A stretch of DNA of 64,000 nucleotides from Dactylosporangium sp. AC04546 (GCF_022095675.1 NZ_JAHYSG010000025.1:55068-119067), one strand, 5' to 3'; counted from the first letter of the stretch, positions 50,874 to 59,968 are shown. Program-made: numbers and translations. Notes: generated by a model not told the origin, from the sequence alone.

Positions 50874-50922
50874 CCGGCCGGTCGGGACACCGTCCGTCGC
50901 GGACGGCGCCCCGACCGGCCGG
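50874..50922. terminator. Bidirectional terminator with nested hairpin
   Basis: An outer 13-bp perfect stem (CCGGCCGGTCGGG and complement) encloses an inner 6-bp stem CGTCCG-TCG-CGGACG. It lies between the convergent oxygenase-like and C39-like peptidase genes. Confidence 0.85.
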
Positions 50923-50932
50923 TTCAGCCGGT

Positions 50933-51856
50933 TCAGGCGGAGTACCCGCGCAGCGCGATCCAGTGCGCGAGCCGGACCGTCGACATCGTGTACCGGCCGA
51001 CGCCGCGGGCGTCGGCGGGGTCGGCGATCGTCACGTTCTGACCGTCGTCGCTGTAGCCCACGACGGTGAGGAAGTGACCGCCCGGGTACGAGTGGGCGTT
51101 GCCGTCGTTGTCCGTCGCGGTGCCCGCGATGTTCGCCACGACGGCGTATCCGCTCGAGACCGCGTGGACGACGTCGGCACGCAGCTGGTCCGCGTCCGCC
51201 TGGGTGACAGCCTCGCTGCGGATGAAGTGGGACTTGTAGAACGAGCCGCCGGTGAGCTCGTTGAGCGCCCGGGTGGTGTCGTCGGCCGAGTCGGTGCCGT
51301 TGACGGTGGTGTGCAGGCTCTCGGCGACCCGGTTCTGCGTCTGCTGCACGCCCCGTGAGGACAGCGCGATACGGGTGGCCGCCGGGCCGCAGAAGTAGAA
51401 GTTCTCCTGCCACTGGAACTGGTAGCTGAGCGTCTTCGCCGCCGGGGCGCTCGGGGAGGCCGCCGCGCTCGGGGTGCCCTTCGGACTCGGGCTGCCCGCG
51501 GCCGACGGGGTGGACCCCGCACCCGAGCCGCTCTTCGCCCCGGTCGCCGCGTCGGGCGCGCCCTGCTGTCGCTGCTGGTTGCGTTCCGCCGGTTGGCCGC
51601 CGTCCCGGGACGGATCCGACGCCGCCGACCACGCCTGCGAGTCCGACGTCCGGACCGCGGTGGCCGAGTGGTAGAGGGTGACGCCACCCACCGACGCCGC
51701 CGCAACGAGGACCGCTGCGGCCGCCGCGACGGGCAGCCGGCGCAGGCGTGCGGGCACCGGGAACGGAGACGGGGAAGGGGACGTGGACGGGGCCGGCGAC
51801 GGGGACTGTGCGGGCGGCGGGGAGGCCGAGTGCCGGGCTCTGTACCGGTAACTCAT
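50933..51856 (-). CDS. Membrane-anchored C39-like cysteine peptidase
   Basis: A 307-residue protein. A Pro/Ser-rich cytoplasmic N terminus (1-36) and one TM (about 42-62) are followed by a Ser/Gly/Pro linker and a papain-like C39_2 domain: catalytic Cys in NFYFCGPAATRIALSS, His in GGHFLTVVGYSDDG and Asp in TIADPAD. It probably cleaves a peptide outside the cell, perhaps peptidoglycan stem peptides or a processing target. The long 5' leader contains a c-di-AMP riboswitch, a type of switch that often controls wall hydrolases in actinobacteria. Confidence 0.85.
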   Translation of the reverse strand: MSYRYRARHSASPPPAQSPSPAPSTSPSPSPFPVPARLRRLPVAAAAAVLVAAASVGGVTLYHSATAVRTSDSQAWSAASDPSRDGGQPAERNQQRQQGAPDAATGAKSGSGAGSTPSAAGSPSPKGTPSAAASPSAPAAKTLSYQFQWQENFYFCGPAATRIALSSRGVQQTQNRVAESLHTTVNGTDSADDTTRALNELTGGSFYKSHFIRSEAVTQADADQLRADVVHAVSSGYAVVANIAGTATDNDGNAHSYPGGHFLTVVGYSDDGQNVTIADPADARGVGRYTMSTVRLAHWIALRGYSA

Positions 51857-51898
51857 GAGAACCACGCGGGGGCAGGCACGCGACGTGCTCCTTCCGTT

Positions 51899-52030
51899 GC
51901 CGCCTACCGGGTTAGCTGACGGGTTCGGGCGGAAGACGGCCCTACCACGTGGCTCCATGGCCTCGCGGACTCACCCCGGTGATGCTTGGTTCCCCGGCTC
52001 GTGCGCGCACGACTCAGCGGATCCACCCCG
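51899..52030 (-). ncRNA. c-di-AMP riboswitch (ydaO/yuaA leader)
   Basis: Read on the minus strand, this leader has the known ydaO blocks in order: CCGCTGAGTC, GGGGAACC, CACCGGGGTGAGTCCGCG, GGGCCGTCTTCCGCCCGAA, CCCGTCAGCTAACCCGGTAGGC. It lies in the 5' leader of the C39-like peptidase gene, about 45 bp before its start. In characterised cases high c-di-AMP shuts the downstream wall-hydrolase gene off. The remaining intergenic bases toward 52226 contain the promoter for this leader and for the divergent gene. Confidence 0.88.
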
Positions 52031-52226
52031 GAGTCACCCCAGGTGGTGACGATCAGCCCGGGCGGACAGGACGACACTAGCTGCTAGTCACAGGGGAACT
52101 GAACCCCTGCGAGGGAAGTGCTGGCTCGCCGAGCGCGGCGTGGCCGGCCGCGCTGTGCCCATCATCTCCCCGCCCCCTGCGCGGACCCGGTCCGGCGAGC
52201 GGACGGCGGCGTCCTAGGCTCGCCGG

Positions 52227-53195
52227 ATGTCTCCGGGCGCCGAAGAAGAACAGCAGCTCAACGGTGCCGCGCAAAGGCGTGGACCAGACCGTTTCCAGGG
52301 ATACCTGCGCAACCTCCAGGGTTACCTGCGCTACCTCCAGGGCTACCTGCGTAACCTCCAGGGCTACCTGCGTAACCTCCAGGGCTACCTGCGCTACCTG
52401 CGCCGGTACCGCCGCGGCCGGCACTCCGGCTTGCCGGCCCGGCTCGCCGAGTTCGCCACGGCCACCACGCGGACCCGCGTGACGGCGGCGGCCGCCGTCG
52501 CGATCGCGGCGTCCGTCCTCGCCGTCACGCTGAGCTCGTCCGCGGCACCGGTCGGCCCGGGCGCGGCGGTCGCGCTGACGGCCGACGCCGAGCGCGCGGC
52601 GGACGGTGGCGGCGTCTCCCGCGACTACCAGCGCGGGGCGCTGCCGTGGTCCGGTCATCCGCGGGGCGTCGCACCGAACAAGGCGGCGCCGTCCCCGGCA
52701 CGGTCGTCGGCGCAGCCGGCATCACCGCCCTCGGCGGCCGCCTCGTCGGCGCCGTCACCGACCGCCCACGCTCCCGTCGGCGACCTCACCCAGGCGGAGA
52801 TGGACAACGCCGTCGCGATCATCGAGGCCGGCCAGCAGATGGGCCTGCCGCCGCGCGCGTACGTGGTGGCGATCTCCACCGCTCTCCAGGAGAGCCACCT
52901 GCGGGTCCTGGCGAACCCGAACGTGCCGGGGTCGACGAGCCACCCGAACGAGGGGGTCGGCTACGACCACGACTCCATCGGCCTGTTCCAGCAGCGGCCG
53001 AGCTGGGGCAGCGTCGAGCAGCTGATGGACCCGCACGAGTCCGCACGCCGGTTCTACGCCAGGCTGGTCACGATCCCCGGATGGGTGCAGATGGCCGTCA
53101 CCGTGGCGGCGCAGACGGTGCAGGTGTCGGCGTTCCCCGACGCCTACGCCCGCTGGCAGCCGCTCGCGGAACAGATCGTGTCCACCGTCGTCTGA
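52227..53195 (+). CDS. Membrane-anchored transglycosylase-like protein with heptapeptide repeats
   Basis: A 322-residue protein. Residues 23-57 are five tandem heptads of the form QGYLRNL/QGYLRYL, on the cytoplasmic side. A TM follows (about 90-108) and then a Pro/Ala/Ser linker. The C-terminal domain (about 190-322) is the actinobacterial lysozyme/transglycosylase-like type: ALQESHLRVLANPNVP, YDHDSIGLFQQRPSWG. The Glu in QESHL is the likely catalytic acid. It is divergent from the riboswitch-controlled C39-like gene, so the two are wall-remodelling neighbours. The N-terminal repeat is highly unusual for the family. Confidence 0.78.
   Translation: MSPGAEEEQQLNGAAQRRGPDRFQGYLRNLQGYLRYLQGYLRNLQGYLRNLQGYLRYLRRYRRGRHSGLPARLAEFATATTRTRVTAAAAVAIAASVLAVTLSSSAAPVGPGAAVALTADAERAADGGGVSRDYQRGALPWSGHPRGVAPNKAAPSPARSSAQPASPPSAAASSAPSPTAHAPVGDLTQAEMDNAVAIIEAGQQMGLPPRAYVVAISTALQESHLRVLANPNVPGSTSHPNEGVGYDHDSIGLFQQRPSWGSVEQLMDPHESARRFYARLVTIPGWVQMAVTVAAQTVQVSAFPDAYARWQPLAEQIVSTVV
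52294..52398 (+). repeat. Five 21-bp tandem repeats encoding heptads
   Basis: Five head-to-tail 21-bp units starting TCCAGGGNTACCTGCG, differing only at one or two bases each, in frame within the transglycosylase-like gene. They encode Q-G-Y-L-R-N/Y-L, an amphipathic heptad likely to form a short helix or coiled coil. The near identity of units suggests recent expansion. Confidence 0.92.
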
Positions 53196-53205
53196 GCCGA
53201 ACCTG

Positions 53206-53237
53206 ATTCGACACTGACCGCATTCGATACTGACCGC
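53206..53237 (+). repeat. 16-bp tandem direct repeat
   Basis: ATTCGACACTGACCGC and ATTCGATACTGACCGC abut, 15 of 16 bases identical. It lies just after the transglycosylase-like stop and partly overlaps the terminator. It may be a slippage duplication or a protein-binding pair. Confidence 0.7.
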
Positions 53238-53265
53238 CCGGGCCGTGGCATCGCCCGGGCGGTCA
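53231..53265. terminator. Terminator hairpin
   Basis: A 13-bp perfect stem (TGACCGCCCGGGC and complement) with a 9-nt loop follows the transglycosylase-like gene, before the L,D-transpeptidase gene. Confidence 0.8.
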
Positions 53266-53335
53266 CTCACATTCCGCCCCGGGATCGCCCGGTTCCTCGT
53301 GAGGATCGGGCCATGTCCGCACTCAGGCAGAGAAC

Positions 53336-54469
53336 ATGACACGGCTGCGCCGCGGCGCGGCGATGCTGATGGTGCTCGCGGTAGCAGCACAGGTCGGGCT
53401 GTCCGCGTGTGACAGCTCGAAGAAGCCGACGGCGACGAAAGTGGTCGTTCCACCGGTCGGGTTCGCCGTCACCCCCGGCACCGGGAACGCGGGTGTGCCG
53501 GTCAGTACCGAGATCGGCACGCAGGTCACCAACGGCAGGATCACTGACGTCGCCCTCGTCGACGCGGCCGGCCGGCAGATCGCCGGGGAGCTGCGCGCCG
53601 ACGGAACGGCATGGGTGCCCGGCTCGACGCTGCAGTACGGCACCTCCTACACGGCGAAGGTCACGGCCGTCGGCAAGGACGACAAGCCCGTGACCCACGA
53701 GAGCAAGTTCACCACGATGGCCAAGCCCAGCGGCGCGGCCGTCACGTCCGAGCTGATCCTGACCAACGGCGCGACGTACGGCGTCGGCATGCCGATCGTC
53801 GTCGAGTTCGGCTCCGACGTGCCGCCGGAGTCGCGCGCCGCCGTGCAGCAGCGTCTGTACGTCAAGAGCGACCCGCCGCAGCCCGGTGCCTGGCACTGGT
53901 TCTCCGGCAAGCAGGTCATGTACCGCCCGGAGAAGTACTGGCAGCCGGGCACGAAGATCACCGCGCGGAAGGCGCTCGACGGCGTGAAGATCGGCGACCG
54001 CTACGCCGACGAGGACGCCTCCGCGACCGTGACCATCGGCCGGAAGCTCACCATCGACATCGACAACGCGACGAAGCAGCTCAGCGTCTACGTGAACGAC
54101 GCGCTCGTGAAGACGGCGCCGGTCAGCCTCGGCAAGTCCTCGACACCGACGTCGAGCGGCACCACCGTGATCATGTCGCGTGAGGCGTACACGGTCTTCC
54201 GCACGCCCGAGTACACCGCTCCGGTGCAGTTCGCGATGCGCCTGACGTGGGGCGGGCAGTACATCCACGCCGCACCGTGGTCGGTCGGGGACCAGGGCCG
54301 CCGCAACGTCTCCCACGGGTGCACCAACGTCTCCACGGACAACGGCCGGTGGCTGTACGAGAACACGCTCGTCGGCGACCCGGTGACCACGCGCAACACC
54401 GAGGTCGGCCTGGATGCCGGCGACGGCTGGACGGTGTGGGACATGCCGTGGGAGCAGTACAAGACCTGA
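53336..54469 (+). CDS. L,D-transpeptidase with Ig-like domains, lipoprotein
   Basis: A 377-residue exported lipoprotein; lipobox LSAC (Cys25). Two Ig-like domains (about 40-130 and 135-235; BIG_10 type) lead to a YkuD catalytic domain (about 240-365) with IHAAPWS and the catalytic Cys329 in SHGCTNVS. It forms 3-3 peptidoglycan cross-links, like the mycobacterial Ldt enzymes. It is set apart by terminators on both sides and so is likely monocistronic. Confidence 0.93.
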   Translation: MTRLRRGAAMLMVLAVAAQVGLSACDSSKKPTATKVVVPPVGFAVTPGTGNAGVPVSTEIGTQVTNGRITDVALVDAAGRQIAGELRADGTAWVPGSTLQYGTSYTAKVTAVGKDDKPVTHESKFTTMAKPSGAAVTSELILTNGATYGVGMPIVVEFGSDVPPESRAAVQQRLYVKSDPPQPGAWHWFSGKQVMYRPEKYWQPGTKITARKALDGVKIGDRYADEDASATVTIGRKLTIDIDNATKQLSVYVNDALVKTAPVSLGKSSTPTSSGTTVIMSREAYTVFRTPEYTAPVQFAMRLTWGGQYIHAAPWSVGDQGRRNVSHGCTNVSTDNGRWLYENTLVGDPVTTRNTEVGLDAGDGWTVWDMPWEQYKT

Positions 54470-54523
54470 GCGCCCGGCGTTCGGCAGAACCAGCCTTCCC
54501 GGAGCATGGTTGGGGGAGCGGCG

Positions 54524-54551
54524 CCGCGCCCGGCGGTGATCGGGCGCGGCT
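54524..54551 (+). terminator. Terminator hairpin
   Basis: A 10-bp perfect stem (GCCGCGCCCG and complement, 8-nt loop), extended by a flanking GGGA/TCCC pairing, lies between the L,D-transpeptidase and permease genes. Confidence 0.75.
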
Positions 54552-54593
54552 CCCACCTCCGGCCGGGACGGGAGGTGACCGACGAACGCCGTC

Positions 54594-56153
54594 GTGGACC
54601 TGACCGCCGACGCGATCCGGGAGAAGTCGCGGCTGCGGAGGATCCTGCGCCGTTTCGACCTGGTGTTCTTCCTGATCTGCACGGTCGTCGGCCTCGACAC
54701 GATCGGTGTGGTCGCCAAGGACGGGGCGCAGGGCTTCACCTGGCTGGTGTTCCTCGCCGCGTGCTTCTTCGTGCCGTACGGGCTGCTGATGGCGGAGCTG
54801 GGCTCCGCGTTCCCGTTCCAGGGCGGCCCGTACATGTGGTGCCGGATGGCGTTCGGCCGGTTTGCCGCCGCACTGGTCACCGCGCTGTACTGGTGCTCCA
54901 ACCCGATCTGGCTCGGCGGGACGCTGACCATTCTCGCCGTCTCGGCGTTCGACACCTTCGTCGCCCCGCTGCACGGCCCGGCGAAGCTGCTGTTCGCGCT
55001 GGCGTTCATCTGGTCCGCGGTGGCCTCGGCGATCGTGTCGTTCCGGCTCGGCCGGTGGATCCCGAGCATCGGCGCGTTCGTGCGGGTGGCCGTGCTGTGC
55101 TTCTTCACCGCCTCGGTCGTGCTGTACGCGATCCGCAACGGCGTGCACGGCATCAGCGTCCCCGCATTCACGCCCGGCTATGTGGGCTTCATCGCCGTGG
55201 TGCCCGTGCTGATCTTCAACTATGTCGGGTTCGAACTGCCCAGCGCCGCCAGCGAGGAGATGCTCGACGCCCGCCGGGACGTCCCCCGCGCCGTGGCCTG
55301 GTCCGGTGCCGGCGCGATGCTGCTGTACGGCGTGCCGATCCTGGCGATCCTGCTCGTGCTGCCGGCGTCACGGGTGAGCGGCGTCGGCGGGTTCCTCGAC
55401 GCGGCGAAGGAGGTGCTGACCGTCTACGGCGGCACCGTGGACCCCGGCGGCGCGGTCACCCTCACCGGCGCCGGCAAGGTGCTCGGCGGGCTCACCGCGG
55501 CGGCGTTCATCTGGGCGCTGCTGTCCAGCGGCGCCACCTGGCTCATGGGCGCCGACCGCGTCCTGGCGGTCGCCGGCGTCGACGGCGCCGCCCCGCGAGC
55601 GCTCGGGCGGATCTCACCCCGCTTCGGTACCCCGGTCACCGTGAACCTGCTCAGCGGCGCCATCTCGACGGCCGTGATGCTGCTGGCCTTCTGGCTGTCC
55701 GGAGGCAGCGCGGAGCGGTACTTCGAGGCCGCGCTCGGCGTCGCCATCTCGACCACGATGATCGCGTACCTGGGCATCTTCCCCGCCCTGGTGCGCCTGC
55801 GCCGCACGCAGCCGGCAGCGCACCGCCCGTACCGCGTTCCCGGCGGCACGGGCGGTGCATGGGTGGCCAGCGCCCTGACCACGTTCTGGGCCGCGGCCGC
55901 CACCACGTGGCTGCTCTGGCCGGGACTCGGCGTCGACTGGTTCGGCGCGACGGGGAACCCCGACCAGGCGCTGCCCGCCGGCGTCGGCCGCACTCCGTTC
56001 GAGCTCACCCAGATCGTCCCGGTACTCCTGCTGCTCGCCACCGGCGTGCTGTTCTACGCCGCCGGCGCGCCGACCAGAGCCCGCGCGGCGGCTACCAGGT
56101 CGGCTCGCGGTCGGGAGTGCGGTCCACCGTCTGATGGGGCAGGTAGATGCTGA
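54594..56153 (+). CDS. APC-family amino-acid permease
   Basis: A 519-residue membrane protein with 12 or so helices. DTIGVVAKDGAQGF in TM1 and GFELPSAASEEMLDARRDVPRA between helices 6 and 7 are APC superfamily blocks; it resembles the GadC/YjeM-type branch. It imports or exchanges amino acids or amines. The GTG at 54594 lacks a close ribosome site (GGAGG is 17 nt away), so the exact start is uncertain. The 3' end overlaps the convergent cupin gene by 62 bp. Confidence 0.88.
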   Translation: MDLTADAIREKSRLRRILRRFDLVFFLICTVVGLDTIGVVAKDGAQGFTWLVFLAACFFVPYGLLMAELGSAFPFQGGPYMWCRMAFGRFAAALVTALYWCSNPIWLGGTLTILAVSAFDTFVAPLHGPAKLLFALAFIWSAVASAIVSFRLGRWIPSIGAFVRVAVLCFFTASVVLYAIRNGVHGISVPAFTPGYVGFIAVVPVLIFNYVGFELPSAASEEMLDARRDVPRAVAWSGAGAMLLYGVPILAILLVLPASRVSGVGGFLDAAKEVLTVYGGTVDPGGAVTLTGAGKVLGGLTAAAFIWALLSSGATWLMGADRVLAVAGVDGAAPRALGRISPRFGTPVTVNLLSGAISTAVMLLAFWLSGGSAERYFEAALGVAISTTMIAYLGIFPALVRLRRTQPAAHRPYRVPGGTGGAWVASALTTFWAAAATTWLLWPGLGVDWFGATGNPDQALPAGVGRTPFELTQIVPVLLLLATGVLFYAAGAPTRARAAATRSARGRECGPPSDGAGRC

Positions 56154-56562
56154 TCGGCGGCCGCAGGTACTCGGCGTCGGTCACCTGCGCGCCCCACTCG
56201 GTGGCCGTCTCCGGGTCGCCCGCCTGGCGGACCGTGTGCACGGACAGGGCGGCGCCCGGCGCCGCCCCGTGCCAGTGCCATTCGCCGGCGGGAACCACGA
56301 TGACGTCGTCGGTGTGGATCACGTGGAGCTGCCCGCCGCGCCGCTGCACCCGGCCGGTCCCGTGCAGCACGCGGATCACCTGCTCGTGGTCGCACCGATG
56401 CCACGCCGTCCGCGCACCCGGGCTGAAGTGGGCGCCGGATGCCAGCAGGCCGCCCGGTTCCGCCCCGCCCGGGTGCTGCTCGATCCACACCACGCCGTGG
56501 TACCAGCTCGGCGAGCCGGGCGTGCCGGCCCGCGTACGGACAACGTTCAAGGATGCCTCCAC
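56092..56562 (-). CDS. Cupin-domain protein
   Basis: A 156-residue single-cupin protein. HFSPGARTAWHRCDHEQVIR and VIVVPAGEWHWHGA carry the two metal-binding cupin motifs, with His in W-H and H-W-H. It is similar to the cupin proteins paired with carboxymuconolactone decarboxylases. Starts at GTG 56562 or TTG 56550; GGAGG at 56556-56560 would fit the TTG, so the first four residues are uncertain. Its last 62 bp overlap the amino-acid permease gene on the other strand. Function unknown. Confidence 0.78.
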   Translation of the reverse strand: MEASLNVVRTRAGTPGSPSWYHGVVWIEQHPGGAEPGGLLASGAHFSPGARTAWHRCDHEQVIRVLHGTGRVQRRGGQLHVIHTDDVIVVPAGEWHWHGAAPGAALSVHTVRQAGDPETATEWGAQVTDAEYLRPPISIYLPHQTVDRTPDREPTW

Positions 56563-56669
56563 GGTGAGGGCCGGCTCCCCGTCGACGCCGGCGCGACTGC
56601 GCACGCCATTGCCACCGTGACGGCTCCGAAACCACCGCCGGGTATGAACGCCGGGGTGGCTGTGCGGCC

Positions 56670-58214
56670 TCAGTCCTCGTCCCCGAACGCCAGCCGCCGG
56701 GCGTCCCCGCGGCCACGCACCCGCGCGATCAGCCGCGGCAGGTGCGGCAGCCCGAGTGCGGCGACGGCGAGCAGCAGCAGGGTCAGCGTCAACGGCCGGC
56801 GCACGAAGATGGTCAGGTCGTTGTCGGACAGCAGCAGCGCCCGCCGGAACTGGATCTCCATCATCGGCCCGAGGATGACGCCGAGGATCACCGGCGCGAC
56901 CGGGAACTCCAGGTGCCGCATGAACATCGCGACCACGCCGATGGCCAGTGCGATGAGCACGTCGACGATGCTGCCCGACACCGCGTACACGCCCAGGACC
57001 GCGAACACGATGATGCCGGTGTACAGCAGCGGCTGCGGGATCTGCAGTACCTTCACCCAGACCCGGATCATCGGCAGGTTGAGCGCCAGCAGCAGGACGT
57101 TGCCGATGAACAGCGACGCGATCAGCCCCCAGACGAGGTCGGGCGACTTCTCGAACAGCTGCGGGCCGGGAGAGAGGTCGAAGTAGCCGAACGCGGCCAG
57201 CATGACGGCCGCGGTCGCCGACGTCGGGATGCCCAGGGTGAGCAGCGGCACCAGCACGCCGGAGAACGAGGCGTTGTTCGCCGCCTCCGGCCCCGCGACG
57301 CCCTCGATCGCGCCCTTGCCCCACTCCTGCTGGTGCTTGGAGCGGCGCCGCTCGATGGTGTACGACAGGAACGTCGGGATCTCGGCACCGCCGGACGGCA
57401 ACGCGCCGAACGGGAAGCCCAGTGCGGTGCCCCGCAGCCACGGGCGCCACGAGCGGGCCCAGTCCGACCGGCTCAGCCACGCGAACCCGCCACCGGGCGG
57501 CTCCAGCGGGGTCACGGTCGCGGGGAGGTCCCGCAGCCGTGAGGCGATGTAGAGCGTCTCGCCGATCGCGAAGAGCCCGACGATGATGGTGACGACATCG
57601 ACGCCGTCGAGCAGCTCCGGCACGCCGAAGGTGAACCGGGCCTGGCCGGTCAGCGAGTCGATGCCGATCAGGCCGAGGAACAGGCCGAACGCGAGCGACA
57701 TCAGGCCGCGCACGATCGACGAGCCGACCATCGCCGTGACCGTGACCATCGCGAGCACCGCGAGGGCGAAGTAGTCCGACGCCCGGAACGTCACGGCGAG
57801 ACTGGCCATCGGCGCCGCGACGAATGTCAGCAGTACCGTGGAGATCGTCCCGGCGACGAACGAGCCGATGGCGGCCGTGGCGAGGGCGGCCCGGGCCCGG
57901 CCGCGGCGGGCCATCTGGTAGCCCTCGATCGACGTCGCCACCGACGCCGACTCGCCGGGCGTGTTGAGCAGGATCGACGTCGTCGAACCGCCGTACATGG
58001 CGCCGGCGTAGATCCCGGCGAACATGATGAGCGTGCCGGTCGGGTCGTCGAGGCGCAGCGCCACCGGCAGCAGCAGCGCGATCGTCAGCGCCGGGCCGAT
58101 GCCCGGCAGGACGCCGACGAGCGTGCCGATGGTGACGCCGACGACCGCGTACAGCAGGTTCTGCGGGGTGAGCACCGTGCCGAACCCGGCGAACAGGTCC
58201 ATGACCGAGTTCAT
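56670..58214 (-). CDS. tctA: Tripartite tricarboxylate transporter permease TctA
   Basis: A 514-residue, about 12-helix permease. [20 protein letters not shown] near the N terminus and [20 protein letters not shown] in the middle are the TctA signatures, with a helix-rich C terminus. It is the channel through which citrate or a similar acid passes with sodium or protons. It overlaps the TctB start by 4 bp and is the last gene of TctC-B-A. Confidence 0.93.
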   Translation of the reverse strand: MNSVMDLFAGFGTVLTPQNLLYAVVGVTIGTLVGVLPGIGPALTIALLLPVALRLDDPTGTLIMFAGIYAGAMYGGSTTSILLNTPGESASVATSIEGYQMARRGRARAALATAAIGSFVAGTISTVLLTFVAAPMASLAVTFRASDYFALAVLAMVTVTAMVGSSIVRGLMSLAFGLFLGLIGIDSLTGQARFTFGVPELLDGVDVVTIIVGLFAIGETLYIASRLRDLPATVTPLEPPGGGFAWLSRSDWARSWRPWLRGTALGFPFGALPSGGAEIPTFLSYTIERRRSKHQQEWGKGAIEGVAGPEAANNASFSGVLVPLLTLGIPTSATAAVMLAAFGYFDLSPGPQLFEKSPDLVWGLIASLFIGNVLLLALNLPMIRVWVKVLQIPQPLLYTGIIVFAVLGVYAVSGSIVDVLIALAIGVVAMFMRHLEFPVAPVILGVILGPMMEIQFRRALLLSDNDLTIFVRRPLTLTLLLLAVAALGLPHLPRLIARVRGRGDARRLAFGDED

Positions 58215-58756
58215 AGCGGCAGCACCCCCGCGGGCAGGGAGATGCCGAGCAGGCGGGTGAAGACCAGGTAGATGGTCAGGGCCAGGGCGATCGCGGTGAC
58301 CACGTCACGCACGATCACCTCGCGCAGCGGCCGGGTGCCCAGCAGCCGCGCGGCGAGCAGGACGAACGCGGCGGTGGACAGGACGTAGCCGACCACCGTG
58401 TACTTGAGCACGATCGCGTAGCCGGCGATCGCCACCAGCAGCAGGACCGGCGTGCGCCAGTTCGCGGTGACGGGCTCTACCGGCTCGGCCGGCCGGGTGC
58501 GTTTGCGGACCTGGCCGAGCAGGTAGCCCGAGGCCACCGCGACCCAGAGCCCGGTGACGATGATCGGTGCCAGGGTGGGGCCGCCGAGCGTGACCCCGTT
58601 GTCGATGCCGGTGCGCACGGCCTGCCAGAGCAGGGCGATGCCGGCGATGAGCAGCAGGCCACCGGCCACAAGCGGGCCGGGGGTGGCCGTGGCCACCACC
58701 CCCGGCGCCGCGCCGGTGTCCGCTGGCTCCTGATGCTCAGGTGTCGCGGAGGTCAT
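58211..58756 (-). CDS. tctB: Tripartite tricarboxylate transporter small subunit TctB
   Basis: A 181-residue protein with a proline-rich start and about four helices, the usual size and topology of Tct[21 protein letters not shown] and [18 protein letters not shown] are family-like blocks. It sits between the binding protein (6-bp gap) and TctA (4-bp overlap), forming the usual three-gene transporter. Confidence 0.9.
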   Translation of the reverse strand: MTSATPEHQEPADTGAAPGVVATATPGPLVAGGLLLIAGIALLWQAVRTGIDNGVTLGGPTLAPIIVTGLWVAVASGYLLGQVRKRTRPAEPVEPVTANWRTPVLLLVAIAGYAIVLKYTVVGYVLSTAAFVLLAARLLGTRPLREVIVRDVVTAIALALTIYLVFTRLLGISLPAGVLPL

Positions 58757-58762
58757 GTGCGG

Positions 58763-59791
58763 CTAACCCAGCCCGATCTCGGTGAGCACCGTCTTGATCC
58801 GGACACTCTCGGACTGGAAGAACGCCGCCGCGTCGTCGCCGGACTTGTAGAAGTCCTGCCACTTCTTCGCGGTCAGCTCGGCCTTCCACTGCTGCGAGGC
58901 GTGCAGGTCGTCGATAAGCTTGATGACGGCCGCGCGCTCACCGGCGCTGAGCTCGGGCGGGGCGACGACCCCGCGCCAGTTCATCAGCTCCAGGTCGTAG
59001 CCGGCCTCCTTGATGCTCGGCGCCGGGGTGCCGGCGCCGGCGTCCTCGCCCTTGGCGCTGGACACCGCGAGGGCGCGCACGGTGCCGGCCTTGACCAGGT
59101 CGGCGAACTCGCTGGTGCTGGAGACGGCGACGCTCACGTCGCCGGAGAGCAGCGCGGCCTTCGTCTCGCCGCCGCCGGAGTAGGCCACGTACTGCTTGGC
59201 GACCACCTTCGCGTCCGCGCCGGCGGTCTTGGCGAGCAACCCGACGAGGATGTGGTCGGTGCCGCCGGCCGAGCCGCCGCCCCACTTCACGCCGGTCGGG
59301 TTGGCCTTGACGTCGTCGACGAGCTGCTTGAGGGTGGTGTACTTCGAGTCGCTGCGCACGACGATGACCTCGGACTCGGCGGTCAGCGTGGCGATGGGCG
59401 TGGTCTTGCCGAGATCGACCGGCGACTTGTTCGTCACGACGCCGCCGACCATCACCAGGCCGGTGACCATCAGCTGGTGGGCGTCCTTCTGGTGACTGGT
59501 GACGAGCTCGGCCAGGCCGATGGTGCCGCCGGCGCCGGTCACGTTGCGGACCTCAGCGGACTGGCCGTTGAGGAGCTTGGCCTCCTGCAGGGTCTTCTGC
59601 ATGGAGCGCGCGGTGGTGTCCCAGCCGCCACCGGCCCCGGCGGGGGCCATGATCTGCAAAGTCTTCGTCGGGTACGCCACCGCGGACGAGCCGGCCGGGG
59701 CGGGGGAGTCGCCGACCGACTGGTTGGCGCAGGCGGCGGTGAGCAGCAGCAGCGCGGTGGGCAACGCGACCGCGGGGGTCCGTCTCAACAT
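58763..59791 (-). CDS. tctC: Tripartite tricarboxylate transporter binding protein TctC
   Basis: A 342-residue exported lipoprotein; lipobox LTAAC (Cys21). IMAPAGAGGGWDTTARSMQ and GGGSAGGTDHILVGLL are the TctC blocks. It presents the carboxylate to TctAB. It is the promoter-proximal gene; a CRP-like palindrome lies 59-74 bp upstream. It differs clearly from the stand-alone TctC at 42284-43240. Confidence 0.93.
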   Translation of the reverse strand: MLRRTPAVALPTALLLLTAACANQSVGDSPAPAGSSAVAYPTKTLQIMAPAGAGGGWDTTARSMQKTLQEAKLLNGQSAEVRNVTGAGGTIGLAELVTSHQKDAHQLMVTGLVMVGGVVTNKSPVDLGKTTPIATLTAESEVIVVRSDSKYTTLKQLVDDVKANPTGVKWGGGSAGGTDHILVGLLAKTAGADAKVVAKQYVAYSGGGETKAALLSGDVSVAVSSTSEFADLVKAGTVRALAVSSAKGEDAGAGTPAPSIKEAGYDLELMNWRGVVAPPELSAGERAAVIKLIDDLHASQQWKAELTAKKWQDFYKSGDDAAAFFQSESVRIKTVLTEIGLG

Positions 59792-59849
59792 GAAGATGTT
59801 GCTCCTGTCACGGGGTGTGGGCGAACGTGTTACGCACCATGCACCACCA

Positions 59850-59865
59850 CGTGACCCGCGTCACG
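59850..59865. promoter_or_regulatory. CRP/FNR-type operator upstream of tctC
   Basis: CGTGACCCGCGTCACG is a perfect palindrome with the GTGA-N6-TCAC core of CRP-family sites. It lies between tctC and the MFS gene, nearer to tctC, and suggests cAMP-CRP-type catabolite control of carboxylate uptake. Confidence 0.65.
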
Positions 59866-59968
59866 ATTGTGAAGCCTGCGAGCATATTGGTCTTTTTGGT
59901 CGCCGGGCCGGCGTGCTGGTGAGCCGCTGGTACATTTCCGCGATGTGCCGGATGAGGCAGCAGCGTCG

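Noticed and set aside
50911..50940. Second TTCAG pair (GGTTCAGCCGGTTCAGG)
   Set aside because: The period is 9 bp rather than 11, it lies in a terminator and at a gene end, and no -10 follows at the fixed distance.
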